Positions 33,707-42,890 of a stretch of 64,000 nucleotides of DNA are shown here, piece after piece (positions within the stretch are counted from its first letter, which is position 1; every line of letters starts with the position of its first letter). Both the position numbers and the translations under genes were made by a program. This DNA is from CAZIDL01 sp964537825 (GTDB taxonomy: Bacteria > Bacteroidota > Bacteroidia > Flavobacteriales_D > CAYVSK01): the NCBI GenBank assembly GCA_964537825.1, contig CAZIDL010000001.1, forward strand, positions 1-64,000, written 5' to 3'. Under the pieces are notes generated by a model, which saw only the letters and a list, made by a program, of their open reading frames with translations, had not been told where the DNA came from and searched no databases.

Positions 33707-36226
33707 ATGGACGCTCGCTTCCCGCTTTTTTCCTCCCTTTTGCTCCTTTTTTTCGCGGCTTCCTCCAATGCCCAGGACGATACGAGCGGAGTGGATGAGG
33801 ATTCGGTCTATCAGGAAGAGCCTGTTTTTAACATTTCCGGGAAATCGCTCGGCGAATCTTCTTCGGAGCAGGATATTCCCGGCCTTTTAAGAGCTTCTGA
33901 CGATATTTTTGTCCAAAAGGCTAGTTACAATTTTCGCTCGGCCGGTTTCCGTGTGCGTGGGTATGATGGCCGTAACACACGGGTGATGCTGAACGGGATG
34001 CCTTTCTCTCATCCGGAGCTCGGCTTTGCGGTCTGGTCCTTATGGGGTGGTCTTAACGATATTACGCGCTATTCCGAATCCCGGCTCGGCATCACCAAGA
34101 ACCCCTATGATTTCGGAGCTGTGGGCGGTTATACCAACATCGATATGCGGCCTTCCTCGCAGCGAGCGGGAACGCGTGTTTCCTATGGGAGCGGGAACAT
34201 TAGCTATCGCCATCGTCTCATGGCCACTCATTCGAGCGGAATGATGGAGAACGGATGGGCTTATACCGTCAGTGCCTCCGGTCGTTATTCCAAAGAAGGT
34301 TATGTTCCCGGTACCTTTTTCCGGAGTGCCAGTTATTTCCTCGGGCTCGAAAAGAAGCTCAATGAGGCGCACAGCGTGAGCCTTGTCGGATTCGGTGCTC
34401 CTACTGTAGAAGGGCTTTCCGATATTTCCGTTCAGGAATCTTACGACCTTGCCGGGACCAATTACTACAACCCCAATTGGGGGTACCAGAACGGGAAAAA
34501 GCGGAACGCTCAAGTCCGGGAATCTCATCAACCGGTCATCATGCTCAACCACCGTTGGAAGATCGACGAGGATACCCGCTTCAGTTCCGGCGTCCATTAT
34601 CAATTCGGGACTTATTCCTCTTCCCGATTGAACTGGTACGATGCCAAAGATCCGCGGCCCGATTATTACCGTTATCGTCCCAGCTTTTACAAACAGAGCG
34701 ATCCAGCTCGTTACCAGCGCTTGAAAGAAAAGTGGAAGAACGATGTGGAGACCCGCCAACTGAACTGGGACCGGATGTACATGGCCAATTCCAAGAACCT
34801 CTATACGGTCGAGAACGCGAACGGTTCCGGCAGTTCACACACTGGCATGCGTTCCAAGTACATCGTAGAGGACCAACACAGCGACCCCGATCGCATCGGG
34901 GTGGACGTGCAGATCCGCACCGAGCTGAACGAGAAGTTCACCCTGAACGGAGGAGCGGACCTCCTGATCTATGAAAGCCGGAATTATCAAGAAGTGGAAG
35001 ACCTTTTAGGAGGGGATTACTGGGTCGATGTCAACCAGTTCGCTGAACGGGATTTTTCGGAGTCGTCCACGAAGCAGTTCGACCTGGAGAACCCCAATGG
35101 GATCATCAAAGAGGGCGAGAAGTTCGGCTATGACTATTCCATGCACGTGGACCGGGGAAAGGGCTTTGCACAACTTGCCTATAAGGGAGGACGCCTGGAA
35201 GCTTTCTTCGGAGCCAAGCTTTCCCACACGCAGATCCAGCGTGAAGGCCACAAGCGGAACGGGCTCTTCCCCAACTCTTCCGAAGGGTTCTCCAAAGCCT
35301 TGAACTTCACGAACTACAGCTTGAAAGGTGGTGCCGTCTTTAAGATATCCGGCCGCCATTACCTGAGCGCTAACGGGCAGTACGGAACCCGTGCTCCCCT
35401 TGCCCGCAATGCTTTTCTTTCGCCCCGGACCCGGGATCACGCCGTCCCGAACCTGTCGAGCGAACAACTCATGTCCTTCGACCTGAACTATAGGGTCCGC
35501 TATCCCAAGCTCAAGGGACGTTTGAGCTTCTATCACACCGAAGAGCGGAACAAGTCCTGGAACCGGAGCTTCTACCATGATGAAGTGCAGAACTTCGTCA
35601 ATTATTCCATGACCGGCGTGGATCACACCTATACCGGCGTGGAGCTCGGCCTCCGCTACAAGATCCTTCCGTCCTTGTCCATCACCGGAGCGTTCAATAA
35701 AGGTTATTACCTCTGGGCCTCCAGGCCGAGCGCCACGATCACCCAGGATAACTCTGCGGAGACCATTGCAGAAGGTCGTACGGCTTACCTGAAGAATTAC
35801 CGCATCGGGGAGATCCCGCAGACCGTCGGATCGATCGGCCTGAAATACAATGCCCCCAACCATTGGTTCGTCGGTGTGGACGGGAACTATTTCGCCGACC
35901 TCTACATGCCCGTCAACCCAGATCGGCGGACGAAAGCAGCGGTTTCGAACTACGTGGAGAGCGATCCGCAGTATCAGGAAATGATCGGGCAGACCAAGCT
36001 CCAACCGGGGTATACGATCGATCTGATCGGAGGAAAGTCCTGGAAGGTGAACGAACAGTACATCAGCCTCTTTCTGACCGTTAGGAACCTGTTGAATGAA
36101 ACCGATTACAAACGGGGAGGATACGAACAGCTTCGCTACGATCCGAGCGATCTGGACGCCTTCCCACCGAATTATAGCTACATGTACGGCCGGACCTATT
36201 TTGCCATGGTCACTTACAGCTTTTGA
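33707..36226 (+). CDS. TonB-dependent receptor (operon with DUF5689 lipoprotein)
   Basis: An outer-membrane receptor of 839 residues. A signal peptide (LFSSLLLLFFAASSNAQ) is followed by a short acidic linker and a plug domain (DIPGLLRASDDIFVQKAS; RVRGYDGRNTRVMLNGMPF). The long barrel ends with GRTYFAMVTYSF, a terminal aromatic residue as required for BAM assembly. It lacks the carboxypeptidase-like N-terminal domain of SusC-type receptors. The next gene starts 11 nt later and encodes a surface-type lipoprotein, so the pair may take up a specific nutrient. Confidence 0.9.
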   Translation: MDARFPLFSSLLLLFFAASSNAQDDTSGVDEDSVYQEEPVFNISGKSLGESSSEQDIPGLLRASDDIFVQKASYNFRSAGFRVRGYDGRNTRVMLNGMPFSHPELGFAVWSLWGGLNDITRYSESRLGITKNPYDFGAVGGYTNIDMRPSSQRAGTRVSYGSGNISYRHRLMATHSSGMMENGWAYTVSASGRYSKEGYVPGTFFRSASYFLGLEKKLNEAHSVSLVGFGAPTVEGLSDISVQESYDLAGTNYYNPNWGYQNGKKRNAQVRESHQPVIMLNHRWKIDEDTRFSSGVHYQFGTYSSSRLNWYDAKDPRPDYYRYRPSFYKQSDPARYQRLKEKWKNDVETRQLNWDRMYMANSKNLYTVENANGSGSSHTGMRSKYIVEDQHSDPDRIGVDVQIRTELNEKFTLNGGADLLIYESRNYQEVEDLLGGDYWVDVNQFAERDFSESSTKQFDLENPNGIIKEGEKFGYDYSMHVDRGKGFAQLAYKGGRLEAFFGAKLSHTQIQREGHKRNGLFPNSSEGFSKALNFTNYSLKGGAVFKISGRHYLSANGQYGTRAPLARNAFLSPRTRDHAVPNLSSEQLMSFDLNYRVRYPKLKGRLSFYHTEERNKSWNRSFYHDEVQNFVNYSMTGVDHTYTGVELGLRYKILPSLSITGAFNKGYYLWASRPSATITQDNSAETIAEGRTAYLKNYRIGEIPQTVGSIGLKYNAPNHWFVGVDGNYFADLYMPVNPDRRTKAAVSNYVESDPQYQEMIGQTKLQPGYTIDLIGGKSWKVNEQYISLFLTVRNLLNETDYKRGGYEQLRYDPSDLDAFPPNYSYMYGRTYFAMVTYSF

Positions 36227-36237
36227 TACCGAAGCCT

Positions 36238-37452
36238 ATGACACTGAAACGCCTTTTCACCCCATTTCTTTTCCTTGCGCTCTTTTTCGTGGCGTGTGAA
36301 CCCGAGTACGATAAACCTCCAGTGGACAAGATCCCGAAAGGGGATGTTTTTACCATCCAGGAGCTCCGGAATATGTACAAAGGGAAGCCGATCAAGTTCG
36401 AAGAGGACAAGAGCGTTTACGGGATCGTCACCATGGATGAACGCTCGGGGAACCTTTACAAGAGCATCTACATGAAGGATCATACCGGCGCCATCAACCT
36501 TTCCCTCCAATACTCCGGAGGGCTCTATGAAGGCGATTCCATCCGGCTCAACCTGAACGGATGCGTACTGACGGAGTACAACGGCCTTGTACAGATCGAT
36601 TCGGTCGATGTGGACAAGAACGTGGTCAAGCAGGCGACCAACGTGGAAGTTACGCCGAAGCCGGTTTCCCTCGGGCAATTGGACAGCAGCTATCAATCCA
36701 GGCTCGTGAAGATCCAGAACGTGGAATTCCATCCGGTCCACAGAGGGGTGAACTTCGCGAATGCCACCGACCAACAATCGTTGAACCGGACGGTCCTCGA
36801 TTGCAAGGGCAATTCATCGATCGTCCGCACCAGTGGATACGCGGATTTTGCGGACCAAAAGACGCCGAGCGGGAACGGCTCGATGGTCGCCATCGTGAGC
36901 CAGTTCCAGCAAACCCTTCAGCTCCTCATCAGAAACCCGGATGAGCTTAAAATGGATGACAAACCTTGCACCGTCGTAGCAAAGGATTTCGATAAAGGGG
37001 ATATCACCTTCGGGGGTTGGACGCTACAGGATGTGAAAGGTTCGCAGACCTGGAACCTGAACGATCAGGGGGCGAGCAGCATGTATGCAGCCATCACCGG
37101 CTTTTCGGGTGGCCAGACCTATAGCAATGAAGATTGGCTCATCTCCCCGGCCTTCGATGCGAGCGGTGCGAATCACGAACTCCATTTCCGTAATGCTAAG
37201 AATTATTCCGGGCCCGATATGAAGCTGATGATCTCCACCGACTACAGTGGGAGCGGGGATCCGAACAATGCGAATTGGACGCAGTTGAGCTATAACAAAT
37301 CCTCAGGAGGATTTACGTGGGCCCAGGGAGGTCCGGTGGACCTTTCCTCCTACAATGGGAGCGAAACCTATATCGCTTTCAAATACACGTCGAGTCCCGG
37401 TGGAGATGCGGCAACCTGGGAGGTAGATGACGTGTCGATCGCCGAAAAATGA
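36238..37452 (+). CDS. DUF5689 and choice-of-anchor-J lipoprotein
   Basis: A 404-residue lipoprotein (signal ending FLALFFVAC, then Glu-Pro-Glu). Residues about 30-235 form the DUF5689 module, an OB-fold-like repeat related to domains of extracellular nucleases (GDVFTIQELRNMYKGK; YGIVTMDER; YLKD-like YMKDHTGAIN). Residues about 245-404 form a choice-of-anchor-J beta-sandwich (FGGWTLQDVKGSQTW; NEDWLISPAFD; TWEVDDVSI). ATG 36238 is preferred over the TTG at 36223, which overlaps the receptor gene. The next gene overlaps by ATGA. Confidence 0.85.
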   Translation: MTLKRLFTPFLFLALFFVACEPEYDKPPVDKIPKGDVFTIQELRNMYKGKPIKFEEDKSVYGIVTMDERSGNLYKSIYMKDHTGAINLSLQYSGGLYEGDSIRLNLNGCVLTEYNGLVQIDSVDVDKNVVKQATNVEVTPKPVSLGQLDSSYQSRLVKIQNVEFHPVHRGVNFANATDQQSLNRTVLDCKGNSSIVRTSGYADFADQKTPSGNGSMVAIVSQFQQTLQLLIRNPDELKMDDKPCTVVAKDFDKGDITFGGWTLQDVKGSQTWNLNDQGASSMYAAITGFSGGQTYSNEDWLISPAFDASGANHELHFRNAKNYSGPDMKLMISTDYSGSGDPNNANWTQLSYNKSSGGFTWAQGGPVDLSSYNGSETYIAFKYTSSPGGDAATWEVDDVSIAEK

Positions 37453-38741
37453 ACATTCATCTTCTAAAATCGATGACTATGCAACGCACCCTTACCCTCT
37501 TTCTTTTCAGCATTTTTTTCCTGCCTTTGGCGCAAGGGCAGGTCGTTTTCGAGAGCAATTTCAACGGTTTCCCCAACCTTATCGAAAAGGACTTCAGCGA
37601 TAGCAGTCTGACTTCGGGGGGGTGGATCACCAAGAACGTGAACGGCCCCCAGGTCTGGGATACGAGCAGTCAAGGAGTAGGGAACCTTTATGCCGTGATG
37701 AACGGATATGATGGTAGCCCAGTGGCCAATGAGGACTGGTTCATCTCCCCTTCCCTTGATGGGACCCAAGGGCTTTATTTGGAGTTCATCAATGCGAAGA
37801 ATTTCAGCGGCCCTGATCTTGAGCTCCTAGTTTCGACGGACTACGACGGAACGAGTGCACCTAGTACTGCTTCCTGGGATACTTTGAACTTCACTCGTTC
37901 CTCGGGAAGTTGGAATTGGGTGAATTCCGGCAGCATTGACCTCACTGCCTATTCCGATCCTGATATCTACTTTGCTTTCGTTTATACTTCTTCCCCTGCA
38001 GATGGTGCTGCAACGTGGGAAGTGGACAATATTAAGGTTAAGACTTCCCCGAGCAAGTGGTACGGGAGCAAGACCAGCATCGAATCCGATAGCATTTCGG
38101 ACTTTGCTTTTGGGATTAATTACGGCAATGCGGGCATCAAGATGATCAACATGGATACCGCGCATCGCCGGCTTTCCACCAAGCCCCTTATGGTCGATAG
38201 CGGACAGAGTTACGAGATGAGCTATTGGACCCGCGGGCAAGGAAGCGCCCGCGCCGGCCTCTACGACGGGGATGCGAGCGATAACGATTACGGTTATTCC
38301 TATGCGGGCTGGAATTACGTTGGATCCGGATCCAGTTGGACGAAGAAGGTCGATACCTTGACCGCGGATACGACCAATGCGAACGGAGAATTCATCCTTT
38401 CGGTGAACTTCACCAAGCCTTCAAAGCACGTTCAGTTCGATAGTGTAGTTGTCAAAAAGATCTCAGGAGGACCTTCCTCCATTGCTGATCGCCAAAGTAA
38501 GAAGAAGAACCTTGAGGTCTTCCCGAATCCCGCATCCGATCAGCTCTTCGTCCGGAGCAAGGGCTACGGCATGGACCTCGAAGTGGAGCTGCTCGATGTT
38601 TCGGGCCGGGTGGTCCGAAGCCGAGCGGGCGAAAACGCTACGCGATTCCGATTCGATGTCGAGGAGCTCGAAAGCGGTATCTACTTCCTGCGCCTTCGGG
38701 ACCAGGGCGAAGTGGCTCAAAAGAAAGTGCTGCTGCGCTAA
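37449..38741 (+). CDS. Secreted choice-of-anchor-J protein with T9SS type A sorting domain
   Basis: A 430-residue protein with a signal peptide (LTLFLFSIFFLPLAQGQ), a choice-of-anchor-J domain (about 30-200; NEDWFISPSLD; TWEVDNIKV) similar to the one ending the upstream lipoprotein, a second beta-sandwich (about 205-340; PLMVDSGQSYEMSYWTRGQG), and a C-terminal sorting domain opening with LEVFPNPASDQLFV and closing with QKKVLLR. The ATG at 37449 overlaps the previous stop (ATGA); ATGs at 37473 and 37479 also precede the signal peptide. It is followed by a strong terminator. Confidence 0.87.
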   Translation: MNIHLLKSMTMQRTLTLFLFSIFFLPLAQGQVVFESNFNGFPNLIEKDFSDSSLTSGGWITKNVNGPQVWDTSSQGVGNLYAVMNGYDGSPVANEDWFISPSLDGTQGLYLEFINAKNFSGPDLELLVSTDYDGTSAPSTASWDTLNFTRSSGSWNWVNSGSIDLTAYSDPDIYFAFVYTSSPADGAATWEVDNIKVKTSPSKWYGSKTSIESDSISDFAFGINYGNAGIKMINMDTAHRRLSTKPLMVDSGQSYEMSYWTRGQGSARAGLYDGDASDNDYGYSYAGWNYVGSGSSWTKKVDTLTADTTNANGEFILSVNFTKPSKHVQFDSVVVKKISGGPSSIADRQSKKKNLEVFPNPASDQLFVRSKGYGMDLEVELLDVSGRVVRSRAGENATRFRFDVEELESGIYFLRLRDQGEVAQKKVLLR

Positions 38742-38766
38742 GGATACATCGGGCCTTATCGCTCTT

Positions 38767-38796
38767 AAAGGGCAGCTCATCCCAGAGCTGCCCTTT
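38767..38796 (+). terminator. Rho-independent terminator
   Basis: A 12-bp perfect stem AAAGGGCAGCTC / GAGCTGCCCTTT with a 6-nt loop and a T-run. It ends the TonB receptor-DUF5689-T9SS operon and lies just before the convergent hydrolase gene, so it may serve both strands. Confidence 0.85.
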
Positions 38797-38798
38797 TT

Positions 38799-39560
38799 TT
38801 ATTCCCTCAACAGGTCCTCCACGATCTGGTAGAAGGCCTTGGGTGCTTCAGCGTGGACCCAGTGACCGGAGCCGTCGACGGTCTTGAGTTCGGCTTTTGG
38901 AAAGTAGCGCTTGAGCAATGGCTCGTCGTCATCATCGATGTAGTCCGAGCGCCCACCCCGTATGAAATAGGTCGGGATGTCGACGGACTGTTCTTCGAGC
39001 GGCTCGTTGATCTTCGGCAGATCTCGTTCGATGAGGGGGAGGTTCATCTTCCATTCCCACGCATTCTGCCCCTTGCGATGGAGGTTCTTCAGCAGGAACT
39101 GTCGCACGCCGAGATCCGGGATCCGCTCTGCGAGTTTTTCATCGGCATCCTTACGGCCTTCGATCTTATCCAGGTCCAGGCCCTTGAGGGCTTCGATCAA
39201 TTCTCCGTGCCGCATCTCGTAGCGTTTCGGTGTCATGTCCACCACGATCAGGGTGCCGAGCAGCTTCGGATGCAGTTGGGCGAAGCGCATGGCCACCTTT
39301 CCGCCCATCGAATGCCCGATCAGGTCCATTTCCTCGATCCCTTCGTCCACCACGAGCTCCATGAGATCCCCGGCCATCGCATCCAGGTTCAGGGAGTCGG
39401 AGTGTGGGCTAAAGCCGTGATCGCGAAGGTCCACCAAGTAGACCTTGCACCATTCGGCGAAATAGCGCCCGAGAGTCTGCCAATTGTCCGAAGAGCCGAA
39501 GACCCCGTGCAGGATCACCAACGGGCGTCCTTCCCCCATCGTGCGGTAATTAAGTTTCAT
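38799..39560 (-). CDS. Alpha/beta-fold hydrolase (YbfF-like esterase)
   Basis: A 253-residue serine hydrolase without a signal peptide. The oxyanion region HGVFGSSDNWQTLGR is near residue 18, the nucleophile elbow IGHSMGGKVAMRF near 82, an acid-residue region in RGGRSDYIDDDD near 197 and the catalytic His in GSGHWVHAEAP near 232. It resembles the YbfF/short-chain acyl esterase group; the substrate is unknown. It is read downstream of pdxJ with a 3-nt gap. Confidence 0.88.
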   Translation of the reverse strand: MKLNYRTMGEGRPLVILHGVFGSSDNWQTLGRYFAEWCKVYLVDLRDHGFSPHSDSLNLDAMAGDLMELVVDEGIEEMDLIGHSMGGKVAMRFAQLHPKLLGTLIVVDMTPKRYEMRHGELIEALKGLDLDKIEGRKDADEKLAERIPDLGVRQFLLKNLHRKGQNAWEWKMNLPLIERDLPKINEPLEEQSVDIPTYFIRGGRSDYIDDDDEPLLKRYFPKAELKTVDGSGHWVHAEAPKAFYQIVEDLLRE

Positions 39561-39563
39561 CGC

Positions 39564-40301
39564 TCACCGTTTTTGCGCTTTTTCGATTTTGCGCTTGTAG
39601 AGTTGGATCGTGTTCTCCATCCCGTAATACAAGGCATCAGCGATCAGGGCATGCCCGATCGAGACCTCCTCGAGGTACGGGACCTTCTGAGCGAAGAAAT
39701 TCAGGTTCTCAACGTCCAGGTCGTGTCCTGCATTGAGCCCGAGCCCTGCTTCATGGGCTTTGGATGCTGCTTCTACAAAAGGCCTCACGGCCTTTTCCGG
39801 GTCCTTTGGGTAATTCCTTGCATAAGGTTCGGTATAGAGTTCCACGCGGTCCGTTCCGGTCTCAGCGGCTGCTTCTATCATCCGTTCATCGGTCTCGATG
39901 AAAAGGGAAAGGCGAATGCCGAGGGGACGGAGCTCCTGAGCGACCTCTTTTAAAAGAGAGCTCTCCTTCATCGTATCCCATCCTGCGTTGGAAGTGAGTG
40001 CATCCGGAGGGTCCGGTACGAGGGTGACCTGATCGGGCTTGACGCTCGATACCAGATCCAGGAAAGTACGGCTCGGATAACCTTCCACGTTGAACTCTTT
40101 GGTCAAAGCTGCTCCCAGCTCCCGCACATCCTGATAGCGGATGTGCCTTTCGTCGGGGCGGGGGTGGACCGTGATGCCGTCGGCCCCGAAGCTTTGGCAA
40201 TCAAGGGCGACCTGAAGGACGTTGGGAACATCGCCCCCGCGCGCGTTCCGGAGGGTCGCTACCTTGTTCACGTTCACGCTCAGCCGCGTCATCCCGATCA
40301 T
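39564..40301 (-). CDS. pdxJ: Pyridoxine 5'-phosphate synthase
   Basis: Last ring-closing step of the DXP-dependent vitamin B6 route: joins 1-deoxyxylulose 5-phosphate and 3-amino-2-oxopropyl phosphate. The 245-residue TIM barrel begins with LSVNVNKVATLRNARGG and has GITVHPRPDERHI near residue 40, QVTLVPD near 95, and HDLDVENL and EVSIGHALIADALY near 195-220. ATG 40301 or the ATG 9 nt later may start translation; the -7 element lies 24 nt upstream. Confidence 0.95.
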   Translation of the reverse strand: MIGMTRLSVNVNKVATLRNARGGDVPNVLQVALDCQSFGADGITVHPRPDERHIRYQDVRELGAALTKEFNVEGYPSRTFLDLVSSVKPDQVTLVPDPPDALTSNAGWDTMKESSLLKEVAQELRPLGIRLSLFIETDERMIEAAAETGTDRVELYTEPYARNYPKDPEKAVRPFVEAASKAHEAGLGLNAGHDLDVENLNFFAQKVPYLEEVSIGHALIADALYYGMENTIQLYKRKIEKAQKR

Positions 40302-40325
40302 TCGTTAGCTTTGTCCAAAGGAAGG

Positions 40326-40333
40326 CGAAGGTA
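40326..40333 (-). promoter_or_regulatory. -7 promoter element TACCTTCG of pdxJ
   Basis: A minus-strand TAnnTTyG match, 24 nt upstream of ATG 40301, in the 65-nt divergent region shared with the CBS-domain gene. Confidence 0.45.
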
Positions 40334-40366
40334 ACAAGTTCCGCCCCCTAAACGTTCCAATAACGA

Positions 40367-41044
40367 ATGCTCGCCATCGAAGCCATATCGAAAGAGATCC
40401 CCCCTATCCACAAGGATACGGGGCTGGATGAGGCGTTGCGGGCGATGGACTCCTATCGGGTCGATCAACTTCCGGTGATGGAGGATGGGCGCTATCTTGG
40501 CCTGGTCTATCATGCGGACATTCTGGCGCAGAAGGACGAACAGGAAAAGGTCGGCGATCTCGAAGCGGACCTGATCAAGGTCTTCGTCAATAAGAACCAG
40601 CACCTTTATGAACTCGTGAAGGTCGCTGACGAGTTCGATCTATCCCTGATCCCTGTACTGGAGGAGAATGAAGGAGAAGGGGAGAGCGAATGGGTCGGGA
40701 CCGTGCTGCTCCAGGACCTGATCCGTTGGTTCGCCCATAGCGTTTCGATCAAAGAACCGGGCGGCATCATCGTCATCTCGGTCGACCGGAACGACTTTGC
40801 CATGACCCAGATCGCTCAGATCGTAGAGGGGAACGAAGCCCGGATCCTCAGCAGTTATATCAGTTCCGAACCCGGGTCCCATACGCTGGACGTGATCCTC
40901 AAGCTCGATCGCCAGGACATCGATGCCGTGATCCAGACCTTCGAACGTTACGATTACCGCATCAAGGCAACCTATCAGGAGTCGCGCATCGAGGAGGACC
41001 TCCGCGACAAGTTCGACGAGCTGATGAACTACATCAACATGTAG
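40367..41044 (+). CDS. CBS-domain protein (AcuB-like)
   Basis: A 225-residue soluble protein: a tandem CBS pair (about 1-125; DTGLDEALRAMDSYRVDQLPVM, shown as the segments DTGLDEALRAMDSYR and QLPVMEDGRY) and a C-terminal ACT-like domain (about 135-210; GGIIVISVDRNDFAMTQIAQ). CBS pairs bind adenine nucleotides; the domain order matches AcuB-like regulators. The target is unknown. It lies 9 nt before nadK, which suggests co-expression, perhaps linking adenylate or NAD state to an enzyme. Confidence 0.85.
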   Translation: MLAIEAISKEIPPIHKDTGLDEALRAMDSYRVDQLPVMEDGRYLGLVYHADILAQKDEQEKVGDLEADLIKVFVNKNQHLYELVKVADEFDLSLIPVLEENEGEGESEWVGTVLLQDLIRWFAHSVSIKEPGGIIVISVDRNDFAMTQIAQIVEGNEARILSSYISSEPGSHTLDVILKLDRQDIDAVIQTFERYDYRIKATYQESRIEEDLRDKFDELMNYINM

Positions 41045-41053
41045 GAAGTGCAT

Positions 41054-41932
41054 ATGACCCTCGGCGTATACGGTCGTTCCCTCCATCCAGAAAACGCAGC
41101 AGCCGTACGGGAACTTTTCAGCAGCGTTGAAAAAGAAGGGGGAGAGATCCTTCTGCACGCTTCCTATGCGGAGCGGATCCGCGAACAGGTGCCGGAAGCT
41201 GCATCGATGGGGACTTTCGATGGTTATGCCAGCGTTTACGAGAAACTGGACAAACTGATCAGCATCGGCGGGGACGGGACTTTACTCGATACCATCTCTT
41301 TTGTCAAGGACTCGGGGGTTCCGATCCTCGGCTTGAATACGGGGCGTCTTGGCTTTCTGGCGCAGACCTCCAAGGAACACCTCCATACAGCTGTAAAGGC
41401 CCTAATGGAGGATGACCATCGGCTCGACCGTCGTTCGCTGGTCTCCGTTAAAGAGCCGAGCGCCCTCTTCGGTTCCCAGAACGTGGCCCTGAACGAATTC
41501 ACCCTTCTCAAGAAGGACTCCTCTTCCATGGTCACCGTACATGCGTACCTCGACGGTGATTACCTCAATTGCTACTGGGCCGATGGTCTCATCATCGCCA
41601 CACCGACGGGCTCCACTGCTTATTCGATGAGCTGCGGAGGCCCTATTCTCGCCCCGAACGCCAGTGACCTGATCATAACACCGGTTGCCGCGCACAATCT
41701 GAACATCCGTCCCCTCGTGGTCCCTGATAGCAGTCGCATCACCCTTGAGATGGAAGGCCGTTCCGAGCATTGCCTTACGACCCTCGATAGCCGCTCGCGG
41801 ATCGTTGAGGCCGGTACCGTACTTCAGATCGAAAAAGCACCTTTCACGATCGACCTCGTTGAACTGAAAGGACAACGCTTTCCTGAGACCTTGCGGAACA
41901 AATTGCTATGGGGTTTGGACAAGCGCAACTGA
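41054..41932 (+). CDS. nadK: NAD kinase
   Basis: Phosphorylates NAD to NADP. The 292-residue protein has the GGDGTLLDT motif near residue 74, NTGRLGFLAQ near 98, the NEFTLLKKD segment near 138 and the TPTGSTAYSMSCGGPI motif near 184. The ATG at 41054 is preferred to a GTG two codons upstream. It follows the CBS-domain gene by 9 nt. Confidence 0.95.
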   Translation: MTLGVYGRSLHPENAAAVRELFSSVEKEGGEILLHASYAERIREQVPEAASMGTFDGYASVYEKLDKLISIGGDGTLLDTISFVKDSGVPILGLNTGRLGFLAQTSKEHLHTAVKALMEDDHRLDRRSLVSVKEPSALFGSQNVALNEFTLLKKDSSSMVTVHAYLDGDYLNCYWADGLIIATPTGSTAYSMSCGGPILAPNASDLIITPVAAHNLNIRPLVVPDSSRITLEMEGRSEHCLTTLDSRSRIVEAGTVLQIEKAPFTIDLVELKGQRFPETLRNKLLWGLDKRN

Positions 41933-41960
41933 AAGAACAGCCTTTTCGGGGCAATCGATC

Positions 41961-42836
41961 TTGCATTTTATCGTTGAAGAGCAGCTCGTGGAACACCGAT
42001 CCGTCATAGCGTTCCTGATCCTAGTATTCTTCCCCAGTATCGGGGGATCGTTAGCGCAAACCCCGAAGCCGAGCCTTGGCGTAATGGGGGGAGCTTCTTA
42101 CTACATCGGAGAGCTCAACCCTTACGAACACTTCGGGGAAGGCACCCATCCAGGGGGTGGGTTGATCTACCGGTATCCTTTGAACAAAAGGTTCTTGCTG
42201 CGGACCCATCTTTTCTATGGAAAAGTGTCTGGAAGCGATGGCGATGCGCGGACCCGTTTCAGGCAGAACCGGAACCTTCATTTCCGTTCTGAGATCATCG
42301 AACTGGCCGGTATTGTAGAGCTGAACTTCTTCGAACACGCGATCGGTGACGACCATTATTTCCAATCCCCTTACCTCTTCGCAGGCCTGGCTTATTTCAG
42401 GATGAACCCGGAAGCTCGTTACAAAGGGCAATGGTATCAGCTCCAGCCGCTTGGCACAGAAGGGCAGGGTGTTCCCGGAACGGGAAGGGAGAAATACCAT
42501 CTGGACCAGATCGCCATTCCTTTTGGTATCGGGATCAAGGCGAACCTGGGAGAATGGGTGACCGTGGGTTTGGAATGGGGAATGCGGAAGACCTATACGG
42601 ATTATTTGGACGATGTGAGCCGGAGCTATGTGGGGAGGGATCGCCTGGAAGAGTCCAACGGTGAGCTGGCCGCTGCGTTGGCCGACCGTCGCAAGGAAAA
42701 GGGGGGTGGTATGCTCGCAGGGAAAGAGCGTGGGGATCCCGGTGACAAGGATTGGTACACGTTCTTCGGGCTTACTTTGAATTTCCGCGTAGCAAGAGAA
42801 GGAGATGTTTGCAGCAGCTTTAATTCAGGGCGCTAG
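41961..42836 (+). CDS. DUF6089 family outer-membrane beta-barrel protein
   Basis: A 291-residue exported protein (signal IAFLILVFFPSIGGSLAQ) with an N-terminal barrel pattern GVMGGASYYIGELNPYEHF and YRYPLNKRFLLRTHLFYGKV that marks the Bacteroidota DUF6089 family. This family often precedes uppS and bamA, as here. No ATG lies before the signal peptide: TTG 41961 or GTG 41988 must start translation. The C-terminus is polar and does not end in the classical aromatic residue. A role in outer-membrane biogenesis is inferred from context only. Confidence 0.8.
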   Translation: MHFIVEEQLVEHRSVIAFLILVFFPSIGGSLAQTPKPSLGVMGGASYYIGELNPYEHFGEGTHPGGGLIYRYPLNKRFLLRTHLFYGKVSGSDGDARTRFRQNRNLHFRSEIIELAGIVELNFFEHAIGDDHYFQSPYLFAGLAYFRMNPEARYKGQWYQLQPLGTEGQGVPGTGREKYHLDQIAIPFGIGIKANLGEWVTVGLEWGMRKTYTDYLDDVSRSYVGRDRLEESNGELAAALADRRKEKGGGMLAGKERGDPGDKDWYTFFGLTLNFRVAREGDVCSSFNSGR

Positions 42837-42890
42837 CTTCCATCCATTTTTTCACACATTTGCAATGCTTTCCGAACGCCTGCGGCGCCA

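Noticed and set aside
35006..36004. A 332-codon minus-strand open frame inside the second TonB receptor gene
   Set aside because: It lies entirely opposite the barrel of a complete receptor, with no motif and no promoter.
38853..39953. A 366-codon plus-strand open frame opposite the hydrolase and pdxJ genes
   Set aside because: It crosses two well-identified genes on the other strand, has no domain-like pattern or signal sequence, and mirrors their codon bias. It is a shadow frame.
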